Below, one piece after another: positions 11,730-24,216 of a stretch of DNA of 64,000 bases. The translations under genes were made by a program, and so were the position numbers. Source of the stretch: Toxorhynchites rutilus septentrionalis (lineage: Eukaryota > Arthropoda > Insecta > Diptera > Culicidae); the NCBI RefSeq assembly GCF_029784135.1, contig NC_073746.1, forward strand, positions 13,778,416-13,842,415, read 5' to 3'. Every line of letters starts with the position of its first letter. The stretch's first letter is position 1. Under the pieces are notes generated by a model. The model ran no database searches. It was given only the letters and a program-made list of their open reading frames with translations, and had not been told where the DNA came from.

Positions 11730-12726
11730 ATCATTACACTCCTACACTCAAACTAGCGTTGGCAGAAAACATTTCATCTTCGGCAGAAGAAATTTTTTTT
11801 GGTGTGATGAAGGGTTAAATAAACAAATAAAAGCACCTTTTTCAAAAACTTTAAAATGTTCGTAAGTATGGGAGCAGACATCTCCTTCTCTCAGACCGAA
11901 CGTCAGATTGGGATTGTACCAAAAATAAAGTCCAAACGATGTCAACGGGGACCGCCGGCTGGAATGCAAGGCCATTTTTAGCGATCACGCTATCCTCATA
12001 GCAACTGATTCTGTTGCATAAATGCGTGATTATATTGCACCTCATTATAAAATGAGGTTGGAATGTATTTTCTAAAAGTAAAAACGATAGCATAAATGTG
12101 AATCTATATCTTTTTCTCGATGTGGACCGTGTATGTGGCAAAGTATGCGAAAAGCTTTAATGCGTACTTATTTGCAATGTGTCTCTTGAATCGCTCCCTC
12201 ATATCGCTCTTATATTTCTATAGCATATATATTATTCAAATGCTATACCAGAATGGGAGAGTAGCAATTTTTCTGTTATTTTTGATGAAATAAATCGGGA
12301 TGCCAAAAAATGTGCTAACAATTCATTTCGGTTGTAGGCATCTGGCGTAAAACCAGAATAACCACCCACAATTTTGATTTTGTCGTATTAACGTACAAGA
12401 CTTACAAGTCACTACTAAAGATCGTTCATGTTGTAAAGTGAAAACTAGTTTTTCTATAGCTGAGTGTGAGATCAGAGTGTATATGTAATGCTCATTTTTA
12501 GCACCCATGAAAACTTTCAAAATAGTTCATATTCCCATAGTATGGGTCGCAACAGTATGTCGACATGCAGATTAATTCTGATAAAATTGTGTTCTGAGAA
12601 GTTATTGTTATGTGAGTTGGTAAACTTCTGGGTCCTCAATTTTGTAACTCTGTGCAGGGTAGGCTGTTCCCATGCAGAAAAGAATGTATTAAAAACAACA
12701 ATAAACCTAGCTACCTAAAATCACAC
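11730..12726. other. non-coding stretch, no gene recognised
   Basis: Contains only short, unsupported frames. No repeat termini or RNA genes were recognised between the SINE and the deleted Tc1 copy. Confidence 0.45.
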
Positions 12727-12728
12727 TA

Positions 12729-13691
12729 CACTTTGTCCAACTTCTATAAGGCCACCCTGATTATAGTTCATTGCAACACAAACAGTTAGAATTTCAACAA
12801 GATACATTCATACATTGTCGAATGCTTAAAATAAAGCACATTTAACGTCAATTTCGTTCAAAAGAGTTGTTTGTTTATTTATTGTGCTTAAATATGATAA
12901 TTTCAGCTGTCCAGTTTCTATAAGACCACTTCAAAATTCAAAAGTATTATCAATGAAAAATTCAAAACGATCGGCGGATTTACATGTCAATAATTGGCAA
13001 CTTTGCCATTTTGGCCAATAACCTGGAAAATTCGTGTTGGAATACAATTTACCAAATTTTGCTGAACGATTTCGATATTGTTCCCATGTTTCCAAATTGC
13101 GACATTGAGCTCTTCAATCGTGGTGTACCGTAGATTCTGAATTTTTTACCAAAACTTTACGAATTGTCACCCGAGTAACATTTGAATTGAAATATTGCTT
13201 TATTTGGATAAGCGATTTTGAGGCATTCGAAGCTGTTCTAGCTAATTTCCGCTTATCCCGGTCATAGAGCTTCGTTTTACTTGGAGCTCTCTCTTTCCTT
13301 CCGTATCCTTGAGGATTCACCAAATAATTGAGCACTACTTAATGAGATCGTCCAATCCTACGTGCAATTTCTCTGATACGAACATTTTCTTGGTGAAATG
13401 CATCGATTTGTCTCCCTTCTCTCTCCGTGAGCATTTTTCCCTTCGGCATTATCCAGATTTATTGATCAAAACAACTGAAACAACGAAAGATGTAATTGGT
13501 CTTATAGAAACTTGACACTGATACAAAAACATTCGTTTACGCTCAGCGCTTGCACACACACATATGAAAATCATGCAGTGTATGGTAGTCACCAATATCT
13601 ATACACTAGAATATAAATTGAAGCATTGTTTGTTTACAATGATACAAAGCAGGAAGATCATCACCTGGTCTTATAGAAGTTGGACAGAGTG
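12729..13691 (-). mobile_element. Tc1-like transposon, internal-deletion derivative
   Basis: Same family as 3196-4456, with ends CACT(T/C)TGTCCAACTTC and TA on both sides (12727-12728, 13692-13693). The transposase C-terminal half is deleted. On the minus strand (13114-13335) the helix-turn-helix part survives in a broken frame (KRKLARTASNASKSLIQI...). It is non-autonomous. Confidence 0.88.
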
Positions 13692-13693
13692 TA

Positions 13694-16600
13694 TACTTCC
13701 CCATTGTTTTGTTGGGACCATTATGCTGAGCCACTTTGGATCTGCTTAGAATGAAAGTCACATTTACAGAAAAATGAGAAAAAAACTTCAAGATTGATCA
13801 TCATCCTGAATTGCGACATATCGAATAGATAGTCAAACTTCCAATGAAAATTTCAGGAAAATGTGACGTACGGAGGGGGTTACGATGAAAATTGTGCCTA
13901 GCCTAATAAAATATATCTCCTAACTCACCTGACTTCGTCTTCTATACAAGAATTCCTATGTATACAAGCCAAATTTACAAATTTCTTCAGGAATTAACGA
14001 TTCGAAATGAAAAATTAGTGTCCCCTTTATAAAAAAAATAAAGTCTCCTTAGAACATCAGTAGATTTACGATCACGCTCATACTTGTCCGACAACAGAGG
14101 GAAGTTCGGGAACAAAACATTTTAATGTACATATATCAAGTCAACGACTACAAGTAGACCTTTAATACGGGACTTTATGTTCTATCCTCGGGATAATGGA
14201 AAAAAGAACCATCCCACCTCTCTCATTTCCTTCTATCAACATCACTCACGAAGGGTCGGCATTGCGGCACAAGTATAGAATATCTCCTGCGGACACCAGT
14301 TTTCACACATAACGGTATCCCCCATAAAGTTCAATGTTTTGACAACTAGTCTAACATCGCTTGGTGTCCCGTTGCCACCAACCGGGGGGTGGTGGTAAAT
14401 ATGCTTCAGCCAAGATGAGAATTTCTCGACGCGATATTTCCACATCATCTCCTACATCCCTGCTACGGCTCCTACTGCTGATGGTTGGTGGTGGTTGTTT
14501 TTATGGGGGTTCTTTACTGGAGAATTTATCACTCGCTCTCTTTTGGACCACGGCACTGCACGGCACGGCACGGCACATACAACAACAACGAGACCCAGTA
14601 AGCGACATCCACCCACAGCCAGTAGTGACTGCCGCCACTATCATCACCCCTCCCGGTCCATCATCATCTCATCTCATGACCACCCATTCGCAGCGGCAGC
14701 GGGAGAATCCTGCCGCAACGTCGTCTTCGTTTTCATCCTCTTTTCATTCTTCTCACACGTACAAAACACAACACTATAGCAAAAGCAAGGCGGGTGTGGT
14801 CTGACTGCTGGTATTTCAGGCAAAGGAAAATTTTGCCAAATGCAATCACATGCTTTCCACTCAGGGGGCGAAAGGCAGCAGAAGCAGGGCCAATGGATTT
14901 GCATTCGTACGATCGAAGAAGAAACAAGGGAAAAGCACTGTCCCGAAACTAGCATAAATCACTACGAAACACAGAATGTGGCAAGGTTCAGAAAACTATT
15001 ACTATTGCTATTTCAAGGCTTTTTCACGAGACACCATCAATTCACCACATTCGCACTGTTCGGTTCGGCGCTCGGCAGCTTAACTTGTTCAAACTTCAAT
15101 CGATAAATGTTACATTTATTTTTCTTTCCTCAGTTCATGCTGCTGGTGCAGATTCTTTTCGCATGTCGTGACTGGAGAACTTTCACGAAACGCTCTTCAT
15201 TTTCAGCGTCGCACAGGGAACGGGACGACTTCGAGAAAATAGCACATTCATGGCACAATAGCTAATTGAACAGCACTTGATCCCAAACTCATTTGAATAA
15301 TTTCTACTTGGGCAAATTTCATTCAAACGGGACGATTTTCACTGTAATTCCACCCTGATTTTACATACATGGCACTCTGTCCTCTTGCTCGCACAGCTGC
15401 AAACGCCCGTTTAGCAGACGGACCGAAAAGTTGCTCCCATCTCTTTCTCACTGCAAAATTCTCAGCTCGCACAGAAAACTCGCACTGCGCTCGCAAAAGG
15501 GACTCTAAATTATTCATAGAGATTTTTCCTACAAATTTCCATTAAACTTGCACTTTTCCCAGCTTTGGCAGAACGATTCCACTAATAGTTAGCGCACATG
15601 GAAACAACCAACTTTCTTCAAACTATCAGCAATCTAACAAATTTATGGATTTCCTCCCCCGCGCTCAGCGCTAAGAGAAAACCAGTTCAGAAAGATTCTG
15701 CAACAAACCCATTCAAAGGCGTGTATGTCCCGAAATACGCAAACATAAACCGACCGCGTCGAGATGTACTGAAAACTGTCCTGGAAAATCGGTCCGTACG
15801 AGTATTCCTTGCTCCTGGGGTGGAAAAACCGGGCGAAATTTCTCTCTCTCCTCTCCCACGGCAGCAGCAGCAGTCTACCAAATTCGCCCGCTCTTCGACT
15901 TCAAGCGAAGAGATATTACCAGCCGTGCCAACGCTGCCACCACTGCCACTGCTCGGCTCGCACACACATCGGCGGAAAGGGAGGATTCCTGTTTAATGTA
16001 TTATTCAGCAGTGCCCCCTGTTATTATCTGAACCTAAACACAGGCAGGCACCGCCGAATCATCATCATCATCATCATCCATTGATTGAAACGAGGAAAAA
16101 ATGCGCTCAAGACACCAAGCGCAACGGAACAATCAACCGCAAGAAAAAATCAAACAAATAGAGTTCCGGTAAATCGCTCTTGATTTAGCGTCAGAACCCC
16201 GGATTTCGTGGCAAAGTATAGTTTAAAAGCTCTGGGGAAATTGAAATTTACGAGATATCTTGGCTTCGGGAGGCGTCTCTAATTAACTTAGGGAATTAGA
16301 AATTTGTGGTGTGGCGGCTGCTGCTGTAAAACCGTCGGTAAAAAGTGTTGAAATATTATCGCAATCGGAGCGAGCGACGGCTCAACCACGGAACGGAACT
16401 TCACCCCATTCGGCGACTACCGGGCGCTTTGTGATGTTGTGTTGCTAGCTAGTATCGCTCCTCCCCCCCCCCACAAGGGACTTACATCACGTGTTTCAGC
16501 TATTAGGTGTGATTCTTTATGCTTCTTTGTCCTGCACGGCTGTGGCACCGAATGAGACTTCCTATTGGATTTGATAGAACCGTTTCACTTATCCGCCGTA

Positions 16601-17400
16601 AAATCTTCAGTGAATTTAGTACCGAAAAATGGAAAACATCAGCACGCCTGAGGGGCCGATTCAAATTTTTCTTTGCGAGGTGAAATTTGCTCTGAAAAAT
16701 ATTTATTCATTAATACTCCTATTTGTGATTAGAATCGTGCAGGTGAAATGCGTAGGATCTGATTGAACATTGTTGAGGATGAATTTTATACAAATTAGAC
16801 TAGTCATCTAGTCAGACTAGTCAGCATCTTAGATTGCAGTTAAATTTTGTTGTTTTAGAGGCATTGACCATTTAGAAAACTTGCCAAACCATAAAGAATA
16901 CGTTTTTGAATTTGAAAAAAAAAAGTTTTTGAAAAAGCCGAATTTGAAATTTAAAAATATTTTTTCAGGGTGATTGTTGTTTAAGTTGATGTTTTTAAAG
17001 GGAAATTCACACAATTTTCTATATTTCTTTCTTTGATCGACATTTTTTAGGTTTTATGATTTTTAAGTAAGATTTTCTTGTTTGTAAAACAGCTAGAAAA
17101 AACTTAGACTCTCTTGATTTTTCGAGGTTGTGTCAAGTAGCTCCTATTATCAATGAGTTCGAACTCCACAAAGTATCATGGCAATCTGAGATACTGCTGT
17201 CAACTCTTGAGACGAGTTTGCATCAAATTCATCTGAGGAAGCCTGCATAAGCATTGTTTTACCAAATGGTTTGATCCTCAACTCTAGTCAACATCAAATA
17301 ATGAAAGTATAGGTTATTATAAAGCAGACTAGCAGACTACGCCAGAGTGCTGGATCAACGGATCGAAGAACAGGGAGAACTAGTAGTAAATATGAATGGG
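13694..17400. other. unique, partly GC-rich DNA, possible host regulatory or exonic DNA
   Basis: From about 14,230 to 16,660 the sequence is less AT-rich, low in recognisable transposons and contains several overlapping medium frames (for example 14361-14804 plus and 15598-15996 plus). The frames are Ser/His/Thr/Pro-rich and show no domain. A CAT triplet run lies at 16,058-16,080 and a C-run near 16,461. This could be a promoter and 5' UTR of a host gene, but no transcription start, splice or coding signal is decisive. 16,660-17,400 is AT-rich with no feature seen. Confidence 0.3.
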
Positions 17401-17409
17401 CTGTGGAAA

Positions 17410-17876
17410 TATATCCATTAGAGTGCCAATAGATGTATGGGAAAAAAGTGACCCTCGAATTTTCAAAGCGAACCTGATTAAAAATTTTGATTCCCACGAA
17501 AAACTATCCTATGCAAAATATCAGCTCAATCGGACTTCATTTACTAGTGTCGGTCAAAGTTTGAGTTTTTTGAAATTTTTGATTTCAGACAAAAATTTTT
17601 TTTCGAGACGACAGTAGATCTCGACGTTTCATGCAATTTGAAGACATTTGGCATAAATTTTTTTTTCGAAAATCCCGATTTCCTTTACTCCCCTCTGGGT
17701 GATTTTTCGGTTTTCAAAAAACTCTAACTTTGACCGCTGTGCGACACTAGTAAATGAAGTCCGATTGAGCTGATATATTGCATAGGGTAGTTTTTCGTAG
17801 GAATCAACATTATTAATCAAGTTCGCTTTGAAAATTCGAGATGGCCATTTTCATTGGCACCCTGATATCCATAGTG
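17410..17876. repeat. imperfect inverted (foldback) repeat
   Basis: The left arm (about 17,410-17,580) and right arm (about 17,703-17,876) are reverse complements with scattered mismatches and small indels. Both arms contain the shared stretch CAATCGGACTTCATTTACTA and its complement. About 120 bp separates the arms. It resembles a non-autonomous foldback/MITE element. A target duplication was not established. Confidence 0.75.
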
Positions 17877-17967
17877 CCATCGAAATGACTGCGAGAGAGG
17901 TGGTGACAGACGAGAAGAACCAGGCCAGAAGACGTATGCTCACTATCAGGGCTCGGCAGTCATATTC

Positions 17968-18235
17968 AGCTGAGGATAGTCAGGGAACTATGAAGAAATT
18001 CACCTTCGTATTCAGTTGGAAATGAGTTTTCACTTCTTCCAGCAGTTTCTCCGTCAACATGACTCAACTTTCATTCGGGCCTTTAGTTGCTATCTCACTC
18101 TACGACTCGACTATCTCATTTCATTCTTCCCTGTCGAAAGGACTTCATTGCACAATGAAGTGATTCCCCCAAAATGAATTTGTTTCTCTCTCATGTATCA
18201 CGCATGCATGTATCGATGTTTGAGTTCAACGCCAA
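17968..18235 (+). repeat. fragment of the LTR-like repeat
   Basis: Matches 9295-9570 along its length with substitutions, including the run CTCACTCTACGACTCGACTA. The rest of the repeat unit is absent here. Confidence 0.7.
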
Positions 18236-18304
18236 ATCAGAAAACAGGTTTTTGCTGCGATCGATTTAACGATTTACATACCAATCGAATCGGAAATTTT
18301 CTAT

Positions 18305-20446
18305 TTTTTTTTCCAAAATATATTTTTTATTAAGGCACATGTGGCGTTAGCCTGACGGGGCCGGGAGTCCAATATTTTGACAATTTGTGTCTTACAACTA
18401 TGTTAGTAATATGTAACCGATTACTCGCGGTTGGCTCGAGGTTAGTATTACAAGTGTTCTCATAATTGGTATGTTGCAGTCTTCGATGCTCTATACGTGT
18501 GCCCGCCACGGGCTACTTCCTATTGGGATGCAGCTGACCATTAATCAGCAACGCTCCCTAGTCTGTACCCCATATCTAGCGTGGTGCGTCTTTCTCGACT
18601 CGAGGAATCCAGGATAGAATGGTCACTAGCCGGCGCAATCATCAGTTCGTGTAGAGTTGTCATGAGCGGTACAACCTTTGGCTCTTGTTGAATGATCAGT
18701 GGACTGCACAACCTTTGGCCCGTGCATCTGTAAAGAGTGTGTGTATGTATTGCCGCGACTAAGTAAAAGTTTATCGATCGAATTGGAGGGATATGAAACG
18801 GGGGCACAACGAAGGAAACATCATTAAACGTTGACATCGGCGTTTCTGAGGAACAGGTATAGATGAAGCAGAAGATCAGGATCACGGCTACCTAAGATAT
18901 CCCGGACGGGGATATCCGATTGTCTGCCTTTTGCTCTCAGTGCTCTAGAGAGCTGAGAGCGAGCAGCATGGAACCGGATACACGACCAGACAACATGCTC
19001 GATGTCGTGGTAGCCATCGCCACAATCACAAAGATTGTTTGCTGCGAGCCCAATGCGATAGAGATGCGCGTTTAGGTTGTAGTGATTGGACATAAGCCGA
19101 GATATCACGCGAATGAAATCACGACCTACATTCAATCCCTTAAACCAAGCACTCGTCGAGACCTTAGGGATAATCGTGTGTAACCAACGACCGAACTCAT
19201 CTCCACTCCACATGCGCTGCCAACTAACGAGTGTGTCCTGACGAGGAATGTGAAAAAATTCATTATAGGCAATTTGCCTTTCAAAAAGTGTGCCTTCTGA
19301 AGCGCCCACCTTAGCTAGCGAGTCCGCTTTCTCATTCCCCGGAATCGAGCAATGAGAGGGAACCCATGCTAAGGTAATCTTGAATAATTTTTCGACCAAA
19401 ACACTCAATAGATGTCTTATTCTTGTTAGGAAATAAGATGAGCGTTTATCAACTTTCATTGAGCGGATTGCCTCTATTGAGCTGAGACTGTCTGAAAAAA
19501 TAAAATAATGGTCGATGGGCAGTGTTTCAATGATCCCTAGAGCATAGTATATCGCACCCTGCGACATACACGGAACAAGGATCTTTGAGTTTGAAAGAGG
19601 CACTGAAATTTTCATTGAAGATGCCGAAGCCAGTGGACCCGTTTATGTATGAACCGTCAGTAAAGAACATTTTATCAGATCCAACTTTCCCATATTTTTC
19701 CGAAAATATCGACGGAATAACATTGGAGCGTAGGTGATCTGGTATTCCATGGATTTTTTGTCGCATGGACAGATCAAAAATGACAGAGGAATTGCAAAAG
19801 TATGGGAAGCAAACTTGGTTGGAGATGCCTGGTGAAGGGTGCACGTCGTGGGTAAGGTACTCATGGTATAAAGACATAAAACTTGACTGAGGAGTCAGTT
19901 GGAGTAGATTTTCGAAGTTATCAATCACCAATGGATTCATGATCTTGCAACGGATGAGAAATCTGTAGGATAATTCTGTGAACCGAAGAGTAAGCGGGGG
20001 TACTCCTGCCAAAACTTCGAGACTCATCGTATGTGTCGAATGCAAACACCCCATGGCTATACGCAAGCAACGATATTGTATTCTCTCCAGCTTGAGAATA
20101 TGAATCCTGGCAGCTGATCGGAAGCAAAAACTGCCATATTCTAACACTGACAATATCGTTGTTTTGTACAACTGAATGAGGTCTCCTGGATGGGCGCCCC
20201 ACCATGTTCCGGTTATTGTTTGGAGAAAATTGATTCTTTGCTGGCATTTCTGTTTCAAATACGCAATGTGTCTCCCCCAGGTACATTTAGAATCAAAATA
20301 TACACCCAGGTATTTGAAAAACATAGAGTGTTGGATCGTTTTGCCGGATAGGTAAAGCTGGAATTGGGCGGGTTCGTGCTTCCTAGAAAAAACGACCATT
20401 TCAGTTTTCTCCGTAGAGAATTCGATACCCAGCTTGAGGGCCCACG
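18305..20446 (-). mobile_element. I-type LINE (RNase H-bearing), 5'-truncated
   Basis: The minus strand carries the C-terminal reverse transcriptase region, an RNase H domain, a CCHC-like Cys/His motif and a 3' UTR ending in an A-rich tail at about 18,305-18,345. The 3' 390 bp is nearly the same as 26161-26550. A short possible target duplication TTTTCTAT occurs at 18297-18304 and 20447-20454. An RNase H domain downstream of RT points to the I group (I/Loner/Outcast-like). The upstream RT core and ORF1 are missing. Confidence 0.85.
18824..20399 (-). pseudogene. LINE pol fragment: RT thumb, RNase H, Cys/His motif
   Basis: The first frame (20399-19527) covers the end of the reverse transcriptase (FKYLGVYFDSKCTWGRHI and downstream) and the start of RNase H (FFTDGSY, catalytic Asp). 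Near 19,560 a small deletion shifts the frame and removes the region that should hold the RNase H glutamate. The second frame (19615-18824) continues with FIFSDSLSSIEAI and PGNEKADSLAK, supplying the other Asp residues, then a C-terminal CDCGDGYHDIEHVVWSC motif. Only one clear frameshift in 1.6 kb suggests a fairly recent copy. Confidence 0.85.
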
Positions 20447-20454
20447 TTTTCTAT

Positions 20455-20866
20455 GATTAGTTTGATATGCTATACATTACAATCCCATAGTCTGTATATG
20501 GTTTAAATTGATAAAAATTGGAGGCATTCCCATTTCCCCATATATTTGTTCTGTCCATTTGTGTGCTTTCCCGAACAGAGCTGTCAATAACGGGCAACTT
20601 ATGCAGCCACTAGAATAGAAACAACGAAGGGGGATAGCGAAAAAAGAATATTTGCGAAGTAAACTCCACCCTTGCATAGTAAGTAAGCTGTGGCTAGCGT
20701 AGAAGTATTGTATCTCCTCTGATGAAAATTCTCAGAATCTTTCGGTGCCAGAAACAACAAAGGTCGCTTGTTCTGCTCATTTTGTGTTTTATGTTTCCCT
20801 CGAGCTGTGAACACTAGCGAATATTTCACATGAAGTGTGTCTCGATGTTTCATTTTTATCGCTGCA
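20455..20866. other. non-coding stretch between LINE and SINE
   Basis: Short unsupported frames only. Translation does not continue the LINE reverse transcriptase, which supports truncation of the LINE at about 20,446. Confidence 0.4.
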
Positions 20867-20880
20867 ACTGTGTGCATCGA

Positions 20881-21373
20881 GGGGGGTCTCCGTAGCCACA
20901 TTGGTTGCGCGTTCGTTTAGTAAGCGATCGATCGTGAGTTCAAAACTCAGGACCCTCATTGACCATCTTTGTGTTGTTACAGAATAATTACGTCCACGCA
21001 ACAATCATCAGCGATGGAGATCGATCCACGGTCGAAATAAGATCGATTCATCCATACAACTGCTCTGCTTTGCAAGAAACATCGGACTGCTGCTCTATAA
21101 ATAACTCAACAATGAACAATCAACTGTCTCCGCTGTCCGGTACAACTGGATAATGGAAGAACATATAGAAAACTCTTACGCCTAAATGGCTACTGTGTGA
21201 ATGTGTACCATATGCAATGGTATAGAAGAGAAAATTCTAACGCCGAAAAATGGCAACTGTGTAATGTGCTAATTATAGATATGATAAATATGTGAACATG
21301 TACACGATTTAAATTCGGCCTTGTTACAGCTAAAATACTAATGAGCCTAAAATAAACAAAAGGGATAAAAAAA
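20881..21373 (+). mobile_element. tRNA-derived SINE, family 1, copy 2
   Basis: Plus-strand copy of the SINE at 10912-11404, with the same tRNA-like head (TAGCCACATTGGTTGCG then GAGTTCAAAACTC) and an A-rich 3' end. It is flanked by a 12-bp duplication ACTGTGTGCATC (20867-20878 and 21374-21385). Confidence 0.88.
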
Positions 21374-21694
21374 ACTGTGTGCATCTGTTAGACGCGTGTT
21401 TGATGCTTGTCGAACGGCGATGCATGGAAGATGCCTCTCGTTAAATACTCAGTGCAATGCGTGCATTGATATAAAGAAACAAATTGCTGCATATGACCAA
21501 TTAGTGTATTGTTCTCGCAAAGGCATGAAAGATCGTTGCTTCTCGAAATGATTCTACGAAACTTTTTACTAAAGAGTCATTTATGAAATGTCGACGTATT
21601 CGCAAATAATATCCGAAATGATAAACCAACAAATTTCAAACAAAAGATTGCGTAGTCTTACGTCCTAAGCGGTCGTGACTCGAATACAACCCCT

Positions 21695-21915
21695 AGAATT
21701 TTTTTAGTATCGTACTCACACATATGAAATAGTGTGCAGTGTTGTGCTCAGAAACACTGACAAATTTGTGAATTTTGTTGATATAAATACGTTTTTCGGA
21801 GACAAAGTGAAATAAAATTTTGTTTGAAATTCCTGCACGATATTTACTAATACTAACGCGAGGACCTTTATATCATCCCTGATAACTGTCTAAGTTTGTT
21901 GGTTTGAGTTAACGG
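21695..21915 (+). repeat. fragment of the LTR-like repeat
   Basis: Similar to 9600-9790, sharing AGAAACACTGACAAATTTGT and neighbouring sequence with small gaps. Boundaries are approximate. Confidence 0.55.
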
Positions 21916-22279
21916 TGAGTGAACAATGAAGCCGTCCATTAATGGTGTAACTACATCAGTTTTCATTTCACATATGATTAAAATAAGATTGTGTACGCGG
22001 ACAACGAGATTCGTGTCAGGGAGAGTAGTAGTGTGGATTGAAGTCAGGTTGAATGAAGAGGCAAATTTGTATTCATTAGTCACGTCAATTAGAATAACCA
22101 TTTGCTAGAATAGTTCATCGATCATACACGCTCTTAACGCTCGTTAGTTCATTTCTAGTCAATTTAAGGCATGTTGACGCGAATGCCGGAGTAGTCCTAG
22201 TCGAAGTGAAGCTACTGAGAGGAGAGTTGACTTTCATTTTTCATCTTCGAAGATTTCGGGCCCTGCTCACTGTGGCTAC
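21916..22279. other. non-coding stretch
   Basis: No feature recognised apart from short frames. It may include decayed sequence of the neighbouring LTR-like repeat. Confidence 0.35.
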
Positions 22280-22740
22280 GCGGCAGAACAGAGAGAGGTA
22301 CGGGAATGCAAGAGTTGTCGAAAAAAGAGTACACCATCGGGAGAAACGCGAGTAGCTGCTCGCCAGCGTCGAGAACAGCTATGCGAGAAACGACGCGCGG
22401 AGGTTCAAGACATGGCTTGTTCCATGTGACAATGATGTGAGCCGTAAAATTGGACGACGAATTGCAACTGGTATCGGAACTTTTTTCATATTACGTAGCC
22501 AACTGAAGTCTCGTAGTATGCAAATCAGCACGAAACTAACGCTGTATAGAACGCTGATTTTCCAGGTGGCTCTTTATGGACATGAAGCATGGACGCTGAA
22601 GGAAGCTGATGGACGGGCACTTGGTGTTTTGAGCGTAAAATGCTGCATTCAATACTCGGCGGTAAACTGGAAGATGGAATGTGGCGCAGACGGCATGACC
22701 CACGAGCTGTATCAAGTCTAAAGAGTCGATGCGTATTAAA
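22280..22740 (+). pseudogene. RTE-like LINE fragment, internally deleted
   Basis: The translation moves from a basic linker region (about 22,310-22,420, RNDARRFKTW) directly into the C-terminal reverse transcriptase region, CDNDVSRKIGRRIATG, KLTLYRTLI and LYGHEAWTLKEADGRALGV (22,424-22,700). These blocks are normally separated by the whole RT core, so a large deletion joined them. The C-terminal block matches the type found in RTE/BovB-like insect LINEs; the clade call is from memory of the motif. Confidence 0.65.
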
Positions 22741-23219
22741 CATTATTCTATACACTGGATTATTTTTTACGCGATTTTTTCCGTGATTTTATTTTACACG
22801 ATTCTCTCGAAAAAAAAAAATCAAAGGAGAGGAGATGACTTGGAAGATGGTTACACTCTATTTCTATTAGGTTGAAGAAAAAGTAACTCATTATTTTCGC
22901 GGTTGTTGGCTTTAGTGATCAATATCTCGCATAATATCGATCATACAATTTCAAGTTAATGCTCGTTGTAAAGGTTACATTTCACACTGAAAAATGTCTT
23001 TTGCTGTTTTTTTGTTTGTTCCATTCAGTTGTGAGTCACAGGGTGTTAACAATAGAAATCAACAAATAGAAAATTCGGTACATTTCACATTTTTTTCTTT
23101 TATAAAGGCGAAAATGCAAGCCAGCCAAAATCTTGAATGGTTGTTTTTTGTGGTGCCGATAGTGTAACATTAAATGCGTGCAATTTTTTTTTCTTTAAAT
23201 TTTTTTAAATTTTACTGGA
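22741..23219. other. non-coding stretch with possible mariner end
   Basis: A segment TTAGGTTGAAGAAAAAGTAA at about 22,867 looks like the outer end of a mariner element, and the catalytic remnant follows at 23,220. The interior between them has no usable frame. Confidence 0.4.
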
Positions 23220-23570
23220 CCGATTGACCAGAAACGTCCGGAATCGAACAACAGAAGAGGTGTTGTGTTCCATCGGGCCATTCATGTCTATAGTGACTCG
23301 CCAGAAATTCCGTATAGTCCGGACCTGGTACCATCTTTTTTTCGCATTGCGAAACTTCCTGAGTGATAAGAAATTGGATTCAAGAGAAGATTGTAAAAAT
23401 CGATTGCTAGAGTTTTTCCCCCAATGAGGACCAAGGCTTGTATGAGAGAGGCATGATGAAGCTACCTTCAGAATGGCAACATATTTTATAACAAAACGGT
23501 GTATATTTGACCCGAATCGGATAACACGAAGCATATTAAATGAAGTTTTGAATTTCACGCAAAAATAATG
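23220..23570 (+). pseudogene. mariner transposase C-terminal fragment
   Basis: In one plus frame the bases at about 23,311-23,337 encode PYSPDLVPS, the mariner catalytic signature. A frameshift follows, and the frame 23224-23427 continues as LRNFLSDKKLDSREDCKNRL, then after a stop a FYERG-like, TYFITKRC-like C-terminus. The N-terminal half is missing. Confidence 0.7.
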
Positions 23571-24214
23571 GATTTGTTTTTCCCAAACTTACTATTGGTA
23601 TATGAAAGATAGAAATGTGAAGAAGATTTTGGAAAGGATTTCGAACAGCTCGGTCCAAGCTACTTGGAAAATAGGAGTATCGCCAGGATTCGTCAAAAAG
23701 TCAAAGAATCGTTCAGGATTGAAGTCATAAAAAATCAAAAAAAGCCCCCGACGATAAACAAACAATGTTCGACGTCGGAATCACATGCTCAAAAACATTC
23801 GTTTTGCGATAACTTGACAAAGTTTTTATGTGTTGTTATACTGCCCTTCTACGCATAGTTGTCCTTTTTAACAATTTTCATTTTCATAAAACGATGTTCT
23901 TATGCCTAGCCTTCCGGAAAAACACAAAAAAAGTTCTAGTTTGTTCCAAGTTTTTAAAAGAACAACATCAAGTTCAATTGTCCCATGTTGATGTTCTAGA
24001 CATAAATGTCCCACCATGAATTTTTAAGCCAGTAACCAAGATTGGTTGATTCAAATGAGAGGATCTTTTCACATTTCATTTAACAATAGTTCTCTGCTTA
24101 TAAAAAATCCAGTTCATTGCTAAACCGCTTAAAGCTTCTGGTAGACAAATGTTTGAATGCGTTTTTCTCGGTTGCTGATTTTGGAACATGGGACAACTGT
24201 GCGTAGAACGGCAA
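23571..24214. other. non-coding stretch
   Basis: AT-rich; only short unsupported frames. No repeat copy recognised inside the window. Confidence 0.4.
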
Positions 24215-24216
24215 TA

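Noticed and set aside
8068..11820. piggyBac-type element between TTAACCC at 8,068 and GGGTTAA at about 11,812
   Set aside because: Beyond the first bases the two ends do not match as inverted repeats.
14361..14804. 147-aa Ser/Thr/His-rich frame as a coding exon
   Set aside because: Overlaps frames on both strands in a compositionally biased stretch; no domain or splice evidence.
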